DNA of 64,000 nt from Thraustochytrium sp. TN22 (Eukaryota; Sar; Bigyra; Thraustochytrida; Thraustochytriidae): positions 62,001 to 126,000 of the forward strand of contig JABLUY010000004.1 of the NCBI GenBank assembly GCA_013306675.1, read 5' to 3'. Position 1 is the stretch's first letter. The number at the start of each line of letters is the position of its first letter. Position numbers and translations under genes: made by a program. The notes under the pieces are model-generated. The model was not told the DNA's origin, did not search any database, and saw only the letters and a list, made by a program, of their open reading frames with translations. Positions 18,163 through 28,076 of the stretch are shown here, one piece after another.

Positions 18163-20826
18163 ATGGGCGAGCACGGGGCGGCCGCGCGCGCGCTGGCGGA
18201 GCTGGTGCGCGGGGAGCGGCTGGGCGCGGAGCGCGGCAGCGCGCTGAGCAGGCTGCTGCGGCGCGTGGAGGCGCTGGCGGGGCGGTGCGAGGCGGCGGCG
18301 GCGCTCGGCGAGGAAGGCCTGCGACGGAGGCCGCGGCGCGCAGAGGACGCGGTGGCGCTGGACGCGGCGGTGCGCGCGACGCGCGCGGAGATTGAGGCGT
18401 GCGACCTGGAGGCCAAGAAGCTGCGGCTGGGTGGGAGCTGTAGCCATGGCGCGGACCGAGGCAAGACGTGCGCGCTGTGCATGGAGCAGTATGGCAGGCT
18501 GCATGGGCCCTTCGCGCACGAGCCTGACGGCGCAGAGGTGGGCGATATGATGTTCCGCTCGCTGTCCTCGTCGCAGCTCAAGCGCAGGCGCGCCGGTGAG
18601 ACGCCATCTACGGCGCACTTGCTCGCGGAGCTGGACCGCATCTCGGCGACGCTGGGCGAGGTGGACGAGGCGGTGCGAGCACGGCTCGGCGATTTGGCGT
18701 CGCTCACCAAGACGGTTGCCCTCCTGTGCAAGCTGGCCCCGGGCGCCAAAGAGGCGGTGGCGGCGGCGGCAGCAGCGGCTGCTACTGCGGCGGGATGGTC
18801 CTCGCGATCGCCGACGCCATCAGAGGAACACGACGACGTGGCCTCGCGCTCCGAGGCCGACTTGTCGTTGGGCCCGGCGTCGCAAGCCTCGGCATCGGCC
18901 TCGGCATCGCCGGCAGGCAGTGCCCGCGCGGCTGCGCCTGTGGCTGCGCCAGCGCCTGCGCCTGCGCCAGCGCCTGCGCCTGCTGCTGTGGCCTTGCGGC
19001 GCCGGGGCGCAACGGTGTTTTGTATCGTGACCTTGGACCTCGGCGTCTTCCCCCTTTCCTTCGCCGTGTACGACCCGAGCAAACACCCGGACAAGGCCGC
19101 GGCGCGGCGAGATGTTGAGATGGCGCTGGGTCCTCGGCGTAAACGGCTACGGATTTTGGGCGCGGCCCAGCTGCGGCGCGTGGCGCTCGCGGCCGGCGCT
19201 GTGCTTTCCAAGATTCTAAAGCGGAAATGCAAGGTGGCGGACCTCGAGCAGACCGTCGCGGGGGCGACGGTGGCGCGCACGGGCGCGGAATCCATCCAGG
19301 ACCTCGCCAAGGCGCAAGAACCTGTGCCAGGTCAACCGCCAGCGCTTGTCGAGGAGGTGCGCCTGCGTGCGCGTTTGGACGTGTCTGCCGAGGATGCCGA
19401 GGCCGACAAGGGTCCGGCAAAGCTTTCGCTGCTGGCGACGTGCCAAGACCTCATGGCGATGCGCGCGGAGTGGGCGCAGCAGCTCAAGGAGGAGCTTGGC
19501 GTCCTCGTGCGGCTTCCGCCGGCGGTGGAGGCTGCCCTGGCTGCTGCGCCTTGCACTTCGGCCGCGGCTCTCCCGGCGCTCGCCCTGCAGTCGTCCGACG
19601 TGTCGCTGGTGCTCCCCGGGTTGCTCGCGGCGCCAGGCGCGGCCGGGCGCTCGTTGGATCTGCGCTTCAACTCGCTGGGCGGCTTCTCTGAGCGGCTTGC
19701 GAGCGGTCTGGCGAGCCTGGCCCGGCTGCGTGAGCTGGACGTCTCAGGGACCGGCCTGGAGGGCACCTCGTTGGTGCGCTGCTTCGACGCACTACCGGCC
19801 GGACTCCACACGCTGCGGGCTTCGCACAATGCGGTGCTCGCGCGGGACGGGATCGGCGCGCGGGCGCTAGGGCGCGCGATCGCGCGGCTGCGCGAGCTGC
19901 GAACGCTGGAGCTAGACGATTGCGCGGCGGGCTGGGGCTGCGCCCAGGGCCAGGATGTCGACCAAGGAGTGCGCGATCACCATCAGCTCAGCGCGGCCGT
20001 GCGCGATGTGGCCGAGGCGGTGGCCGCGGCGCCGGCCCTCACGTCGCTGTCCATGAGCGGGTGCCGTCTGGCGCGGCAGGAGCACTTTAGCTTGCTTCTC
20101 GCAGGCGCCCTCTCGGCCGCGTCCATGCGGACGTTGCGCATGACGCATACGCGCGTGCCGCCGGAGCATGTATCCGTCGCTGCCTGGTCGCTGGCTCGGA
20201 TCGCAGCGGGCTTCGCGCCAGCCCGCGCGAGCAACCTCCAAGAGCTAGACCTGGCGCACTGTGCCGGTCTGCTGCACGATGCTGGCGACGTGCGCGTCCT
20301 CGTGGAGCAGCGGCCTAGGCTCCGCGCCTTGGATCTCTCGTACTGCGACCTCGACGTGGAGTCGGGCCAGGTCGCCTTGGCGACGCCCCCCAGCACGCAG
20401 ACGCTCTGCCTGAGCGGGAATCCGCGCATCTGTACGGTCGGGACCCGGGACGTCTTTCTGTCCGCGCTCGCCCGCGGGCCATGGCAGGAGGTGCGCATCG
20501 CTCACGTCGGTCTTCTCGACTGGAAAGACGCCCTGCAGCGGCTCGCCGCCGGCGGGACGCAGTCGCCGCTGCGCCGGCTCGAGGTGGGTTCGCCAGCGAC
20601 TCCGGTGCTAGCCAAGGTGGAGCTCGCCAGCCTCGTCAAGTACGAGGCACTGGATCTGCTGCGCATCGTGTTTGCGCGCACGGTGGTGGAACGTTTTGAC
20701 GAGCAGCTGGAGTGCGACAGCGGAGCGCCGCCTCCGTTCGGCCAAGCCGGGGCGGTGGGTGTGCTTGGGTACGCATGGGGCACGGGGGAGGAGGCGACCT
20801 TGGACGTGCGATGGCGTGTAGAATAG
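18163..20826 (+). CDS. RI-type leucine-rich-repeat protein with a Cys/His N-terminal segment
   Basis: 887 residues, single exon from ATG at 18163. Residues 1-200 are helical and Arg/Ala-rich, with a short C-x-H-x8-C-x2-C cluster (SCSHGADRGKTCALC, about residues 90-104) that could bind a metal. An Ala/Pro-rich linker (about 210-285) follows. Residues about 285-480 form a mixed domain (FCIVTLDLGVFPLSFAVYDPS...) not recognised. From about 500 to 870 there are RI-like leucine-rich repeats: SLDLRFNSLGGFSERLASGLASLARLRELDVSGT, HTLRASHNAVL, ALDLSYCDLDV, and others. Such repeats are usually protein-binding surfaces. No signal peptide or TM helix, so probably intracellular. It shares its promoter region with the WD40/NLR-like gene, so the two may be co-expressed (inference). 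Function not known. Confidence 0.8.
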   Translation: MGEHGAAARALAELVRGERLGAERGSALSRLLRRVEALAGRCEAAAALGEEGLRRRPRRAEDAVALDAAVRATRAEIEACDLEAKKLRLGGSCSHGADRGKTCALCMEQYGRLHGPFAHEPDGAEVGDMMFRSLSSSQLKRRRAGETPSTAHLLAELDRISATLGEVDEAVRARLGDLASLTKTVALLCKLAPGAKEAVAAAAAAAATAAGWSSRSPTPSEEHDDVASRSEADLSLGPASQASASASASPAGSARAAAPVAAPAPAPAPAPAPAAVALRRRGATVFCIVTLDLGVFPLSFAVYDPSKHPDKAAARRDVEMALGPRRKRLRILGAAQLRRVALAAGAVLSKILKRKCKVADLEQTVAGATVARTGAESIQDLAKAQEPVPGQPPALVEEVRLRARLDVSAEDAEADKGPAKLSLLATCQDLMAMRAEWAQQLKEELGVLVRLPPAVEAALAAAPCTSAAALPALALQSSDVSLVLPGLLAAPGAAGRSLDLRFNSLGGFSERLASGLASLARLRELDVSGTGLEGTSLVRCFDALPAGLHTLRASHNAVLARDGIGARALGRAIARLRELRTLELDDCAAGWGCAQGQDVDQGVRDHHQLSAAVRDVAEAVAAAPALTSLSMSGCRLARQEHFSLLLAGALSAASMRTLRMTHTRVPPEHVSVAAWSLARIAAGFAPARASNLQELDLAHCAGLLHDAGDVRVLVEQRPRLRALDLSYCDLDVESGQVALATPPSTQTLCLSGNPRICTVGTRDVFLSALARGPWQEVRIAHVGLLDWKDALQRLAAGGTQSPLRRLEVGSPATPVLAKVELASLVKYEALDLLRIVFARTVVERFDEQLECDSGAPPPFGQAGAVGVLGYAWGTGEEATLDVRWRVE

Positions 20827-20960
20827 GAAAGGAAAGGCAATCATGTGGAGCGGCGAGTGATTTTAGTACCATCCTACCATGGTATTGAAAGTTATCGTGT
20901 TATGTACTCTGCCCTTTTGGGTTTTGAAAAGGCCCTGGGCTTTGCTTGCCTACCTAAAGT

Positions 20961-22046
20961 TTAGGCGTCGATGGTGCTCATGTCCATGACGAAGCGGTAG
21001 CGGACGTCAGCGTCCTCGAGGCGCTTGTAGGCCTCGTTGACGTAGTCGGTCTTGACGACCTCGACCTCCGGCACGACGTTGTGCTCGCCGCAGAAGTCGA
21101 GCATCTCCTGAAGCTCCTTCATGCCGCCGATGAGGCTGCCGCCGATGGTGCGGCGCTTGAAGGCGAGGATCATCGGGGTCATGGGGAGCTCCTCCGGGGA
21201 GAGGCCGACGAGGATGAGCTTGCCATCGGCGTCGAGGAGGTTGAGGTAGTCGTTGATGGGGTGCTTGGCGGAGATGGTGTCGATGATGACGTCGAGGCCC
21301 ATGGCGTGCTTCTTCATGGCCTCCTCGTCGGTGGAGTCAATGTAGCCGTGAGCGCCGAGCTTCTTGGCGTCGTCCTGCTTCTTGGTGCCGCGCGAGATGA
21401 CGTAGACCTCGGCGCCAAAAGCGACACCGAACTTGACGGCCATGTGGCCGAGGCCGCCGAGGCCGGCAACGCCGAGCTTCTGGCCCTTCTTGAGGCCGAA
21501 GCGGGTCAGCGGCGAGTAGGTGGTGATGCCGGCGCACAGCAGCGGCGCGGCGGCGGAGAAGTCGAGGTTGTCCGGGATGCGCACGACGTAACGCTCGTGC
21601 ACGGTGATGCCGGTCGAGTAGCCGCCCTGGGTGTTCTTGCCCATCTCCGGGGAATGCTTGAACTTCCACTTGGCGCCGTAGGTCATCACCATGCCCTCGC
21701 GGCACAGGTGCTCGTTGCCCTCCTTGCACTTGTCGCACTCGCGGCACGAGTCGACGAAGTTGCCCACGCCGACCTTGTCGCCCTCCTTGAACTTGGTCAC
21801 GCCCTCGCCGACGCGCGTCACCACGCCCACGATCTCGTGGCCCGGGCACAGCGGGAAGAACTCCGAGTTGTCGCCCCACTCGCCGTTCACCGAGTGCACG
21901 TCCGAGCCGCAGATGCCGGCGTACTTGATGGCCACCTCCACGTCGCCCTCCACCGGGTCGCGGCGCTCCATCTCCATCTTCTCCAGCTTGCCGCCCTTCT
22001 CCTTGGCGGCCAGCACCGTCACCTTGTGGCAGCTGCAGTCACTCAT
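20961..22046 (-). CDS. Zinc-dependent alcohol dehydrogenase, cinnamyl-alcohol dehydrogenase (CAD/YahK) family
   Basis: 361 residues from MSDCSCHKVTVLAAKEK (ATG 22044-22046); the frame upstream of this is low-complexity and lacks family similarity. Catalytic zinc ligands are GICGSDVHSV (Cys) and CPGHEIVG (His-Glu). The structural zinc knuckle is CRECDKCKEGNEHLC. The Rossmann motif is GLGGLGHMAVKFG, followed by Ser-Arg (ISRGTKKQ), typical of NADP(H) preference. IGGSLIGGMKELQEMLDFC near the C-terminus is characteristic of CAD-type reductases. It reversibly interconverts aldehydes and primary alcohols with NADP(H); the exact substrate cannot be read from sequence. Full length, cytosolic, no introns. 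The C-terminus STIDA is not a peroxisomal signal. Confidence 0.93.
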   Translation of the reverse strand: MSDCSCHKVTVLAAKEKGGKLEKMEMERRDPVEGDVEVAIKYAGICGSDVHSVNGEWGDNSEFFPLCPGHEIVGVVTRVGEGVTKFKEGDKVGVGNFVDSCRECDKCKEGNEHLCREGMVMTYGAKWKFKHSPEMGKNTQGGYSTGITVHERYVVRIPDNLDFSAAAPLLCAGITTYSPLTRFGLKKGQKLGVAGLGGLGHMAVKFGVAFGAEVYVISRGTKKQDDAKKLGAHGYIDSTDEEAMKKHAMGLDVIIDTISAKHPINDYLNLLDADGKLILVGLSPEELPMTPMILAFKRRTIGGSLIGGMKELQEMLDFCGEHNVVPEVEVVKTDYVNEAYKRLEDADVRYRFVMDMSTIDA

Positions 22047-23206
22047 CTTGTTCTTGTTCTTGTTGCTTGGCTCCGAAAGAAGAGAGGCGAGAGGGAACTC
22101 GTGCTGCTGTGGCTTTTGCTTTTTGGTCTGCTCCGCCGCGTTTCGATTCTGCCTCCCGCCATCTGGCCGCCGCGCCCGCCGCGCGCCGCCGCGTCCCCCG
22201 GCCCCGCCGGCAAGGCGAGCCTCACCCGGCACGACAGAGTGACTCACTGCATCACCATGCCTGACGCTCACACCGTCTCATCGCCGACTCTGGCGACTCG
22301 GACCGCGCGCATGGCGAGCCTCAACCATGGGCAAAGGCCTACGGCGCTTCCACGAAGGTCGCCAGATCCGCCCTCCTCTCGAGCCGGCGCCGCACCGCGA
22401 GCAGACTCAGCAGCCGCCGCAGACTTGCGACTCGGAGCGAGCCTCGCTGAGGCGTGATTCTGCCTCGTCATGACGGTCATGCGCGTCATGCTGGCTGGCT
22501 GAGCTCAGTGAGTCAGTGAGTGAGATGGGCGTCAAGGAGTGCATCAATGCGTCGCGACCGCACAACTTGAAGCGGCCCATGCGCCCCGCGAACGGGCCTA
22601 ATGTGGGGACTTGGCGAGGCTCACCCAATGGCGACGTCTGTCGTTCGGCGGGTGACATGACATTGACTCTGAGAGCAAGCGCAGCATGTCGCACAGGCTC
22701 GCACAGTCGCAGCATGTCGCAGTGCGCAGGCAAGCTGCACAGGCTGCGCAGCCCCGCTCGGCTGCATCTGAGGGGCACCACACCGCAACCGTCGGCAGCA
22801 GGCTGGGCCGCTGGCAGCTGGCCTGACGACGCGGAGCCCGCCCATCAACGGGGCCGGCGCGCGTGGCTCAGCCGGTCCAGGAGAACATCGCGCGCAGCGT
22901 CCCGGCGTGCGAGCTCTTCTTCTCGCCTCTCGCGTTTGCTGGTGAGAGTCAGGATCGAGACGCTTTTCTCTCTCACAGTCAGAGAAGTTTGAGGTTCTTT
23001 GGTGCAGCAAGAAGCTGCCGACTGCAGCCGCATGCGTCATACTCTATCAGACTCCTCGGAGTCGCCACGCTGACTCGTCGAGTGTGTGACTCATCATGAT
23101 CACTGTCAGTGAGAGACCAGTCCTTGGCACGCACACACGCACGCACGCACGCACGCAGCAGACTCATTGGCTTGGCATTGGCATTGGCATAGTCACTCAA
23201 ACATCA
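22047..23206. other. Intergenic region between ADH and MSH6
   Basis: About 1.16 kb with no ORF that has a recognisable product. It holds simple repeats: GTGAGTCAGTGAGTGAG at about 22506-22523, (CACG)n at about 23133-23157 and (TTGGCA)n at about 23167-23190. It should contain the ADH promoter (about 22047-22300) and the MSH6 terminator side. Nothing else seen. Confidence 0.5.
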
Positions 23207-26200
23207 TTACGGGGTGGGCGAAGCGAGGAGGCGCTGAGCGCGATCCCAAATGGACGGGAGGAGAGCCGCAGCATCGGGCTTGTCGAGAGCGTCCCGAATA
23301 TCGGCGAGGAGCTGCTGCGCGTGGAAGTTGCGCTGAAAGGCCTCGGACTGGCGGTGAGCGTCACGAACAATCTCATCAGGGAGCTTGGCGAGGCGCGCAA
23401 CGTTCATCCCGTGGGAATCGGCGATGCCGTCGACGAGCTTGTAAAGAAAGGTGACGTCGGTCTCGGAATCGGCGAAGAAGGACATGTGCGCGGTGGCGAC
23501 CCAGGGGAGGTCCTTGGCCTCCTGCACGAGCGAGTGGTAGTGCGTGGCAAACATGGTGCGGCAGCGGAGATCGGGTGCGCAGAGGCGCTCGACGACAGCG
23601 TGGGCGATGGCGGTGCCGTCAAAGGTGGAGGTGCCGCGGCCGAGCTCGTCGAGAATGACGAGCGAGGCGGGCGTGGCATGGTGCAGGATGGTGGCCGTCT
23701 CGTCGAGCTCCACAAAGAAGGTGGACTGGCCCGACATGATGCGGTCGCTGGCTCCGAGGCGCGTGAAGATGCGGTCGGCTGGCGACAGGCGGCAGCGGCT
23801 GGCTGGCACGTAGCAACCGATCTGCGCCATGAGGACGGCGACGCACGTCTGGCGCAGGAGCGTGGACTTGCCGCCCATGTTCGGGCCAGTGAGCAGGAGG
23901 CAGGTCTTCTCGCCGCCGACCGCGACATCGTTGGGCACGAAGGAGGCGCCGGAGCGCTCGAGAACCTCGGCCACGCACGGATGGCGCGAGGTGTCGAGCT
24001 CGAGCACGGCGCGGCCGTCGGGGCCCGGCGCAACAATCTCCGGGAGACACATGGGCGCGTCGTCCGTGGCGTTGCCCGAGACGAGTGCGAGAGAGACCAG
24101 GCAGTCCAGGTCCGCGAGCGCGCGCACGGCGCGCGCCCACAGGCGACGCTTGTTGTCGAAGTGCTCGAAGACACCCCGCGTCGCATTTGCTTCCTCCGTC
24201 TCAAGCGTCATTTCGGCCCGCGTAAACTCGTCCAGCAGCTTGAGCACACGCGGCGTGTGGAACCGCCGGCAGCCCTTCTTCTTGGTCTTCATGCGCCATG
24301 CGCGCGGCGCGTCGCGGCCGCCGAGCACCCCGTCCGGTACTTCGATCTGATAGCGCTCCTTGTTCTTGCCCATGGCAGGGTGCCAAAACTTGATCTTGCT
24401 GTTGTTCGGCACGCCCAGCTCCTCGCGCGCCTCGCGCAGCGCCTCCTGCAAGTCCGCCTCGATACGCTCCTTGGCTGTCACCGCCTCGTCGTACTCGGGC
24501 ACGATGCCAGCGCGCGGCAAGATGGCGCCGTTGCGCTGCGCCTTGGCCGCATCAAAGGACCGTGCAAAGGCCTCCAGCGTGTCCGCCATGTCCAGCGGTG
24601 CCTGGGCACACACGCGATCGCCCTCGCCCTCGCCCTCGCCCTCGGTTTCGTCCGCGGTGCGCACCAACGCGAACCGCCGCAGGCAGTCGTACACCTCCGG
24701 GTTGCCCTCGGCATGCTTGTCGATGGCAGTGCCCAGGCTCTCCAGCGCGGACTGCGCCGTTTCCATGCCCTTGAGTGTCTTGAGCAGGCTCTCGATCTTC
24801 TTCTGGTTGTACTTGGCGGCGTCGTAGAGCACCGCGCGGTGGTCCGGGTGCTCCTTGGGCTTGCGCAGGCCGATCGTATGGATGCGCAGGAGCAGGCGCT
24901 CCAGGTCGGGCAGGCTGCCCAAGCTCGTGCGCAGCGAGGTCAGGGTCTCTGAGTCCTCCTGGAACATGTTTACCAGCGCCGTCACCATCGCCTGACGACG
25001 CAAAATCGCCGCCCGCGACTGCAGCGGCTCGCGCACCCAATCCCGCAGCTGCCGCTTGCCAAAGCGCGTCTTGCACTTGTCCAGAAACGCGATCAGCGTG
25101 CCCTCCTCGCGCCGCTTCGACGCGGAGCTCGCGAACACCTCCAAGTTCGCCAGCGCCTGACCATCCAGCACCATGGGCCGCATGTCGTCGTCAGCGTCTT
25201 CCGCGCGATCCGCACGTGCCACCGCCCCCGCCGCCTCCGAGAAGCCTTCCGCCAGCTCTCCGGCGCTCCCCGGCAGCGTGTAGTGCGAGAAGAGCCGCAT
25301 CGAGACCAGGTCATAGTCGATGCACGCGCGATTCAGCACGCGCATGCACACGGAAAGCGCCGCGACCGCGGGCGTGTGCTTCGGCACGGCCGCCAGGCCC
25401 TTGTCGCCGCCTCCACGCACCTCGAAGACGTCGCGCAGCGCGCCTGGCAGCTGGCCACCATCCTGCGGCTGCTTCTGGCTCTTCTTCTTGTTCTCACCGC
25501 CAAAGTACGCCTCGCGCTTGCGCGTCAGAACCCCCGCGCAGGCGCGCGCCTCGGATGCGGCGTCCGGAGCAGGGTATGCGGCGATGGCCGTGTGCAGCGT
25601 CGATCCGAAGTTGCCCGGCGCGTCCGGCAGCATGTGGCGCAGCACCGCCAGGCTCGCCTCGGACATGCCAGCAGCGTAGTAGGCAACCTCCGCGACGCCA
25701 CCTTCGCGTGCGAGAAGCATGCGGAGGCGCGCGCGGTTCGCCGAGTCCTCAAACTGGCCCAGCGAGAAGCGGCCCGTGGTCGGGTCCAGCAGGCACAGCC
25801 CAAAGGTGACCTCGCCGGCCTTTGCGTCCGCCGCGCCGCGCGGCACCTCGAAGAGGCTGAGCAGCTGCACGCGCGTCGGATACGGCGTGCCCTGTGCTCC
25901 TGCGCCGTCGCGCACCGTGAGCGTGCGCGTGCCGGGGCTGAGCACGGAGCAGATCTCGCGCTTCACGCAGCCCGTCTTCTTGCCAGTGCGCGCCTGCATC
26001 ATCTCGGGCGTTTCAACCTGCTCCACGCGCGCCACGCGCATGCCAAGGGCGACGAGCTTCTCGCTGTACTTGCCGTATGCCGCCTCCGGGAAGCCGCAGT
26101 GCGCCGTGTCGCCCTTCATGTACAGAATGTCCAGGTACCGCACGCCCATGTCCGCATCCATGTGGTACAGCTCGTAGAACTTGCCCACCTTGTAGAAGAG

Positions 26201-27271
26201 CACGCAGTCCATGAGCTGTGACTTGAACTCCCACCAGATGCGCATCGCCGGCGTGATCTTGCGCGCCGTCTGGTGCGACGCGTACCCGCTCGGGCGCCCC
26301 TCCAGGTACGCTGTCGGCACATTCAGCGAGGTCGCATCGAACGCCACGTCGTCAGGCCGCCGCAGCTTGCTGTCGCGCATGCCGTCCTCGCACAGCCACG
26401 GGTAAAAGTGGTGCGCGTGCTCCCCTACATCCATCACCTCGGCCTTGGGCGACGGCGGCGCTTTGGACGGCGTGCGTCCGGACGCCACTGACGCCACCGG
26501 CGACGAGGGCGTGCGCCACGACGGCGTCTTGGCACTCCGCGCCGACTTGACTGGCGTTGTCAGCGCGTTCGCCTTGCGCTTCGTCGGCGTCTTGGCGCTC
26601 GCCTTGGCGCCGCTCCCGTACTCCTGCTCCTCGTCGTCCTCGTCTGGGTTCGCCACGCCGTCATCGTCGTCGCTCTCCACGCAAGCAGCCAGCGCTGCCT
26701 TATCCTTGGCGGCCTCCGCCGCCTCGTCCTCTTTGTCCTCGGCATCATCCATCACGAAGTCCTCGTCGCTGTCGTCGTCGTCGTCGTCGTCCGCACCACC
26801 GTGCTCTACCTCGCCCTCGCTCTCGTCTTCGCTGTCCACGAGCACCTTGCGATGTTTCTTGGCCTTGGGCGTTCGCTGTTGCTGCTTCTGTTTCTTGGCC
26901 GCGTCGCCCTTGCCTCCGCTTTCTCCGCTGCTGCTCGGCGGCGGTTCCAGCCGCATCTTCTTGGTCAGGTGCCCATTCACCCGCTGGCCCGCCGCCAGCT
27001 TGCGCTCCACCTCCTCGGCCGCCGCCAGCATCAGCGCGTCCTCATCCTGCTCCTCCTCCTCCGCCACCGCGACAGCCTTTTCCTTGCTGCTCGTCGGCGC
27101 GGTCTTGGACGTGGCCTTTTTCGCAGTCGTGGCCGTGGCCGTGGCCTTGGCCGTGGCCTTGGCTTTGCCTGGCGTTGACGCCGACGCCGAGGGCGCCGCC
27201 GACGCCGCGCCGCCCGCCGGCGCCTTGGTCTTCTTGAACCCGAACGCGAAGAGGCCGCCCTTGCCCGCCAT
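23207..27271 (-). CDS. MSH6: DNA mismatch repair protein MSH6
   Basis: 1354 residues, single exon, from MAGKGGLFAFGFKK (ATG 27269-27271). It forms MutS-alpha with MSH2 and recognises mismatches and small loops in nuclear DNA. The first 300 residues are disordered and charged, with Lys/Ala stretches and acidic Asp runs; the N-terminal GGLFAFGF may be a degenerate PCNA-binding box. No PWWP domain is seen. Domain I contains the mismatch-contacting Phe-x-Glu motif in VGKFYELYHMDADMG (about residue 360). Connector, lever and clamp domains follow. The ATPase has Walker A LLTGPNMGGKSTLLRQ (about residue 1128), ...IMSGQSTFFVELDE..., and Walker B VILDELGRGTSTFDG (about residue 1204). Length and order are those of eukaryotic MSH6 and all key residues are present. 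Assignment to MSH6 rather than MSH3 rests on Phe-x-Glu and the long N-terminus. Confidence 0.95.
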   Translation of the reverse strand: MAGKGGLFAFGFKKTKAPAGGAASAAPSASASTPGKAKATAKATATATTAKKATSKTAPTSSKEKAVAVAEEEEQDEDALMLAAAEEVERKLAAGQRVNGHLTKKMRLEPPPSSSGESGGKGDAAKKQKQQQRTPKAKKHRKVLVDSEDESEGEVEHGGADDDDDDDSDEDFVMDDAEDKEDEAAEAAKDKAALAACVESDDDDGVANPDEDDEEQEYGSGAKASAKTPTKRKANALTTPVKSARSAKTPSWRTPSSPVASVASGRTPSKAPPSPKAEVMDVGEHAHHFYPWLCEDGMRDSKLRRPDDVAFDATSLNVPTAYLEGRPSGYASHQTARKITPAMRIWWEFKSQLMDCVLFYKVGKFYELYHMDADMGVRYLDILYMKGDTAHCGFPEAAYGKYSEKLVALGMRVARVEQVETPEMMQARTGKKTGCVKREICSVLSPGTRTLTVRDGAGAQGTPYPTRVQLLSLFEVPRGAADAKAGEVTFGLCLLDPTTGRFSLGQFEDSANRARLRMLLAREGGVAEVAYYAAGMSEASLAVLRHMLPDAPGNFGSTLHTAIAAYPAPDAASEARACAGVLTRKREAYFGGENKKKSQKQPQDGGQLPGALRDVFEVRGGGDKGLAAVPKHTPAVAALSVCMRVLNRACIDYDLVSMRLFSHYTLPGSAGELAEGFSEAAGAVARADRAEDADDDMRPMVLDGQALANLEVFASSASKRREEGTLIAFLDKCKTRFGKRQLRDWVREPLQSRAAILRRQAMVTALVNMFQEDSETLTSLRTSLGSLPDLERLLLRIHTIGLRKPKEHPDHRAVLYDAAKYNQKKIESLLKTLKGMETAQSALESLGTAIDKHAEGNPEVYDCLRRFALVRTADETEGEGEGEGDRVCAQAPLDMADTLEAFARSFDAAKAQRNGAILPRAGIVPEYDEAVTAKERIEADLQEALREAREELGVPNNSKIKFWHPAMGKNKERYQIEVPDGVLGGRDAPRAWRMKTKKKGCRRFHTPRVLKLLDEFTRAEMTLETEEANATRGVFEHFDNKRRLWARAVRALADLDCLVSLALVSGNATDDAPMCLPEIVAPGPDGRAVLELDTSRHPCVAEVLERSGASFVPNDVAVGGEKTCLLLTGPNMGGKSTLLRQTCVAVLMAQIGCYVPASRCRLSPADRIFTRLGASDRIMSGQSTFFVELDETATILHHATPASLVILDELGRGTSTFDGTAIAHAVVERLCAPDLRCRTMFATHYHSLVQEAKDLPWVATAHMSFFADSETDVTFLYKLVDGIADSHGMNVARLAKLPDEIVRDAHRQSEAFQRNFHAQQLLADIRDALDKPDAAALLPSIWDRAQRLLASPTP

Positions 27272-27958
27272 GGCGTCGTCAACGAGCGCGAGCGCGAGCG
27301 CGAGCGCAGGCTCCACCTGAGCGAGAGAGCGCAAGCGCCGGCCAGCCAGCCAGGCGGCGCCCGCCCGACCTCGAGCGCCGCAGCGTTGCCGTCGCGCGCG
27401 GGGTTAGGTGGTTTGGTTGCGGCAAGCGGCTTGCGGCGCGGCAAAGGGGCGCAACTCGGACCTAACCACCGCGATAGGCCCGTTCGTTCCGCGCCTAACG
27501 AACTAACGTGCACTGGCAGTCACGGTGGCGCCAACTTGAAGTTGCAGTGAAGGAAGGTGCCGAGTCGTCACACAGTACCTTGGCGGCGTCGCGGACTGCC
27601 GGCGGCGCCGCTCAAGCGGCTGCAGTGTCGGAGCTGCGAGCTACGAGCGAGCGAGCTGCCGGCCAGGTTGGATGGCTTGGGTGTCGTTGCAGGACGGCAT
27701 CTCGAGGCTTGAACGTCCGCGCGCGCCACGTGGACTTACATGCCGTGCGGCTTCTTGCGCTGGAGTGAGACAAGGTGACTGCAGGCGTCGTCGCGCAGGA
27801 GAGATCCAGCAGGCCCGGCAATCGCTAGCCACATCGCAGCGTCCGGTCTACCAAGCTATCGTAGCAATCCGTCGTTATCACACCCTGCGGCGGGGCTGAG
27901 TTGACCTTACGCTCGGGAAAGCGAGCGTGGTCGCCAAGGGTTGATCTCGGCGTTGAGT
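27272..27958. other. MSH6 upstream region
   Basis: About 690 bases with no convincing ORF. The part next to MSH6 should hold its promoter; AACCACCGCGATAGG and AACGAACTAACG motifs are seen near 27462-27505. It ends at the left breakpoint of the tandem duplication. Confidence 0.45.
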
Positions 27959-28076
27959 TCGCTCGCGCATGCGCGCGCATGTTCATGCTTGCGATGGACA
28001 CGTTTTGCGGACGAAGGAATTTCTGAAAACCTTATCTTGAAGGATCTGACTACTTGGTCCTGGCAATCCTGCACGC

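Noticed and set aside
23096-24952. 618-codon plus-strand ORF opposite MSH6
   Set aside because: Covers the Walker A and B region of MSH6 in antisense; no family features of its own.
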